Program-made: the position numbers and the translations under genes | The notes under the pieces: model-generated | What the model was told of the DNA's origin: nothing | Databases searched by the model: none | Seen by the model: only the letters and a program-made list of their open reading frames with translations | Shown: positions 5,556-7,903 of the stretch, piece by piece | Layout: every line of letters starts with the position of its first letter | How positions within the stretch are numbered: position 1 is the stretch's first letter | Source: Betaproteobacteria bacterium UBA7395 | GTDB lineage: Bacteria > Pseudomonadota > Gammaproteobacteria > Burkholderiales > Rhodocyclaceae | DNA: 7,903 bases | Direction of reading: 5' to 3' | NCBI GenBank assembly: GCA_002470165.1 | Contig: DKNF01000267.1 | Span: 1 to 7,903, forward strand

Positions 5556-5561
5556 TATACT
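5556..5561 (+). promoter_or_regulatory. Probable ppk1 -10 element (TATACT)
   Basis: TATACT matches the sigma-70 -10 consensus at 5 of 6 positions. The base positions 17 bases upstream (5533-5538, AACAAA) are a poor -35, consistent with an activator-dependent promoter. Transcription would begin near 5568, about 21 bases before the ppk1 ATG, leaving room for the GGA element at 5577-5579. Confidence 0.45.
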
Positions 5562-5588
5562 TGAGAAAATGCTTTTGGATTGCTCGCC

Positions 5589-7667
5589 ATGATCAATACT
5601 CCGCTTACCCCCAGATTTCCGGCAGAAAACTACCTGAACCGCGAACTCGGCCTGCTCGCCTTCAACCGCCGGGTACTGGCCCAGGCGCAGGATGAGCGGA
5701 TGCCGCTGCTCGAGCGCCTGCGCTTCCTGTGCATCGTCTCGAGCAACATGGACGAATTCTTCGAAATCCGCGTCTCCGGCCTCAAGGAACAGATCCGGGC
5801 GCATACGCCGGTGGTCACCATCGACGGCAAGACGGCGCAGGAAACCTTCCGCCTGGTGTCGGCCGAAGCACACGCCATCGTCACCGAGCAGTACCAGCAC
5901 CTGAACGACGTCATCCTGCCGGCGCTGGCCGCCGAAGGCATCCGCTTCCTGCGCCGGTCGACCTGGAACGAAGCGCAGCGCGAATGGATTCGCGATTACT
6001 TCCTGCGCGAAATGGTGCCGGTGCTGACGCCGATCGGACTCGACCCGTCGCACCCCTTCCCGCGCGTCCTCAACAAGAGCCTCAATTTCGCCGTCGAACT
6101 CGAAGGCAAGGACGCCTTCGGCCGCAGCTCGAACATCGCCATCGTCCAGGCACCGCGCGTCCTCCCCCGCGTCATCCAGGTTCCCGAGGAACTGGCCGGC
6201 TGCGCCTACGGCTTCGTCTTCCTGTCGTCGATCCTGCACGAGTTCGTCAGTGAGCTGTTCACCGGCATGACCGTGCTCGGCTGCTACCAGTTCCGCGCCA
6301 CGCGCAATTCCGACCTGTTCGTCGACGAGGAAGAAGTCACCAACCTGCGCACCAAGTTGCAGGGTGAATTGCCGCAACGCCATTTCGGCAACGCGGTGCG
6401 CCTGGAAGTGGCAGACAACTGCTCGCCGGCAATCACCGAATTCCTGCTCTCGCAGTTCGGCCTGCAGCAGGTCGACCTCTACCGCGTGCATGGCCCGGTC
6501 AACCTGGTGCGGCTGATGCAGGTCCCCGACTGGGTCGACCGCCCGGACATGAAATTCCGCCCCTTCGTTCCCGGCACCCCCAAGGGCCTGCCCAAGGGCG
6601 GCAGCATCTTCGACGCCATCCGCCGCAACGACATCCTGCTGCACCACCCCTACCAGTCCTTCGCCCCGGTCATCGAACTGCTCAACCAGGCAGCCAGCGA
6701 TCCGAGCGTGGTCGCGATCAAGATGACGGTCTATCGCACCGGCACCGATTCGGTGCTGATGCAGTCGCTGCTGCGCGCCGCGCAGAGTGGCAAGGAAGTC
6801 ACCGTGGTCGTCGAGCTGATGGCTCGTTTCGACGAGGAAGCGAACATCGGCTGGGCGACCAAGCTTGAGGAAGTTGGCGCCCACGTGGTCTATGGCGTGG
6901 TCGGCTACAAGGTTCACGCCAAGGCGCTGCTCATCGTCCGCCGCGAAGAAGGCGGCCTCAAGCGCTACGCTCACCTGGGCACCGGCAACTACCACCCGCG
7001 TACTGCCCGTCTCTACTCCGACTTTGGTCTGCTCACCGCCAACGAGGAAATCACCCACGACGTTTCCGAGGTATTCAAGCAACTGACCGGCCTGGGCAAG
7101 GCACGGACGCTGAAGCATCTTTGGCAGGCACCGTTCACGCTGCAGCAGAACGTCGTCGCCGCCATCGAGGCCGAGGCCGAAGCCGCTCGTGCCGGCCAGA
7201 AGGCGCGCATCGTCGCCAAGATGAACTCGCTGGTCGAGCCGGAAGTCATCAATGCGCTCTATGAAGCATCGAAAGCCGGCGTCGAGATCAACCTGATCGT
7301 ACGCGGCATCTGCATGCTGCGCCCCGGCGTTCCTGGCCTGTCGGAGAACATCCGCGTGCGCTCGATCATCGGCCGCTTCCTCGAACACCACCGGATCATG
7401 TATTTCCACGCCGGCGGCAAGGAAAGCGTCTATCTCTCGTCAGCCGACTGGATGGATCGCAACTTCTTCAAGCGCATCGAACTGGGTTTCCCCATCCTCG
7501 ACCCGAAACTGAAACGCCGCGTCATCACCGAAGGCCTGAAGTTCTATCTGGCAGACAATCAGCAGGGCTGGGACATGAACAGCCAAGGGATTTACCACCG
7601 TCGCCGCTCCAGCCGCAGCAAACCACACAACGCCCAGGGCGAACTGATGACGCTGCTCGGCGGCTGA
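5589..7667 (+). CDS. ppk1: Polyphosphate kinase 1 (PPK1)
   Basis: The 692-residue protein, close to E. coli PPK at 688, reversibly transfers the gamma-phosphate of ATP onto inorganic polyphosphate. Domain order is N domain (about 1-110, with ENYLNRELGLLAFNRRVL and SSNMDEFFEIRVSGLKEQ), head domain (about 110-325), then the C1 and C2 phospholipase-D-like catalytic domains. Key residues align with E. coli at a constant offset of 8: Asn53 (adenine contact, N45), Arg383 in VYRTG and Arg413 in MARFDEEANI (magnesium/phosphate, R375 and R405), the autophosphorylated His443 in YKVHAKA (H435), His462 in HLGTGNYH (H454) and His600 in FLEHHRI (H592). All are present, so it should be active. ATG 5589 is chosen; GGA lies 9 bases upstream. 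A TTG three codons earlier is also in frame. A Pho-box-like region precedes it. No ppx exopolyphosphatase gene, a frequent neighbour, follows in the window. Confidence 0.97.
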   Translation: MINTPLTPRFPAENYLNRELGLLAFNRRVLAQAQDERMPLLERLRFLCIVSSNMDEFFEIRVSGLKEQIRAHTPVVTIDGKTAQETFRLVSAEAHAIVTEQYQHLNDVILPALAAEGIRFLRRSTWNEAQREWIRDYFLREMVPVLTPIGLDPSHPFPRVLNKSLNFAVELEGKDAFGRSSNIAIVQAPRVLPRVIQVPEELAGCAYGFVFLSSILHEFVSELFTGMTVLGCYQFRATRNSDLFVDEEEVTNLRTKLQGELPQRHFGNAVRLEVADNCSPAITEFLLSQFGLQQVDLYRVHGPVNLVRLMQVPDWVDRPDMKFRPFVPGTPKGLPKGGSIFDAIRRNDILLHHPYQSFAPVIELLNQAASDPSVVAIKMTVYRTGTDSVLMQSLLRAAQSGKEVTVVVELMARFDEEANIGWATKLEEVGAHVVYGVVGYKVHAKALLIVRREEGGLKRYAHLGTGNYHPRTARLYSDFGLLTANEEITHDVSEVFKQLTGLGKARTLKHLWQAPFTLQQNVVAAIEAEAEAARAGQKARIVAKMNSLVEPEVINALYEASKAGVEINLIVRGICMLRPGVPGLSENIRVRSIIGRFLEHHRIMYFHAGGKESVYLSSADWMDRNFFKRIELGFPILDPKLKRRVITEGLKFYLADNQQGWDMNSQGIYHRRRSSRSKPHNAQGELMTLLGG

Positions 7668-7683
7668 GCGGTCGGCCGCTCAG
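7664..7683. terminator. Hairpin shared by two convergent stop codons; possible bidirectional terminator
   Basis: CTGAGCGG (7664-7671) and CCGCTCAG (7676-7683) form a perfect 8-bp stem around a TCGG loop, extendable by two G-T wobble pairs. The left arm contains the TGA of ppk1 (7665-7667) and the right arm the complementary TGA of the minus-strand gene (7680-7682). No T-run follows on either strand, so Rho-independent termination is uncertain. Confidence 0.5.
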
Positions 7684-7903
7684 TTCAGCCAGGCGGTCAG
7701 CGCCAGCCCGGCGACGCCGATATTGATGATCAGCAAGGCCAGCGTACGCCGGCGATTGCTTTCGATGCGCGCCACCAGCTGGGCATTCTGTTCGGCCAGC
7801 GAGGCGATCACTTCGCTGGCCGTCAGCATCTGCGCGTGCAGGGCGTCGACGCGAGCCTGCAGCTCGGCCACCCGGCCCTCCGGCGAAGCCGCCGGCACCG
7901 GGG
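7680..7903 (-). CDS. Small coiled-coil protein with C-terminal membrane anchor, 5' end outside window
   Basis: The frame runs to the right edge. At least 72 residues are visible. A GTG at 7896-7898 could be the start, but it has no ribosome-binding site in view and the frame continues to the edge, so I treat the gene as 5'-truncated by the window. Visible residues show a heptad-like stretch rich in Ala, Leu, Gln and Glu (VAELQARVDALHAQM through IASLAEQNAQLVARIE), a short basic patch SNRRR, then one hydrophobic segment, TLALLIINIGVAGLALTAW, ending two residues before the C-terminus. This suggests a tail-anchored inner-membrane protein with its coiled coil in the cytoplasm by the positive-inside rule. 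I do not recognise the family. It is convergent with ppk1, 12 bases away. Confidence 0.6.
   Translation of the reverse strand, partial: PVPAASPEGRVAELQARVDALHAQMLTASEVIASLAEQNAQLVARIESNRRRTLALLIINIGVAGLALTAWLN

Noticed and set aside
5322..7409. A 695-codon open frame on the minus strand opposite ppk1 and the ankyrin gene
   Set aside because: It is the antisense shadow of a well-supported PPK1. It has the His/Asp/Val/Gln-rich composition typical of reverse-strand frames in high-GC genes, no recognisable domain and no ribosome-binding site.

Overview
The window is high-GC, densely coded Gram-negative DNA. Gene content fits a betaproteobacterium: a molybdate ABC transporter, a YtfH/QorB redox pair, a REC-GGDEF response regulator and a full-length polyphosphate kinase 1. 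A Rhodocyclales (Dechloromonas/Azonexus-like) origin is my best guess, but it rests on overall protein character and not on a marker gene. I see no insertion sequence, tRNA, rRNA, CRISPR array or phage gene, and no gene-free stretch longer than about 185 bases.

Layout from left to right. (1) 1-250, +: the 3' end of modC (TOBE domain of the molybdate transporter ATPase), followed at once by a large two-tier hairpin. (2) 258-668, -, and 759-1616, +: a divergent pair, a YtfH-type HxlR regulator and a QorB-type NAD(P)H:quinone oxidoreductase, with a perfect inverted repeat between them as the likely operator. The same pair is adjacent and divergent in E. coli. (3) 1679-2071, +: a small dinitrogenase iron-molybdenum cofactor (NifX/NifB-C-terminal) family protein, preceded by a good sigma-54 (-24/-12) promoter match. 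(4) 2075-2746, -: an exported SIMPL-domain (DUF541) protein. (5) 2898-3860, +: a 320-residue soluble protein I do not recognise. (6) 3870-4808, -: a REC-GGDEF diguanylate cyclase response regulator that lacks the RxxD inhibitory site. (7) 4991-5488, +: a small ankyrin-repeat protein. (8) 5589-7667, +: ppk1 with all key catalytic residues, preceded by three 11-base direct repeats that resemble a Pho box and a TATACT -10. (9) 7680-7903, -: the 3' part of a small coiled-coil protein with a C-terminal membrane anchor.

How the genes relate. The window is mostly a row of short, independent transcription units with several tight convergent junctions (gaps of 7, 3, 9 and 12 bases), not one large operon. 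Three themes appear: molybdenum handling (modC and the FeMo-co family protein), redox/electrophile response (hxlR-qorB), and phosphate storage and signalling (ppk1, ankyrin protein, diguanylate cyclase). I found no convincing undescribed multi-gene system. The best leads are regulatory: the sigma-54 site before the FeMo-co family gene, the Pho-box-like repeats before ppk1, the inverted repeat between hxlR and qorB, the hairpins at convergent gene ends, and the unrecognised 320-residue protein.
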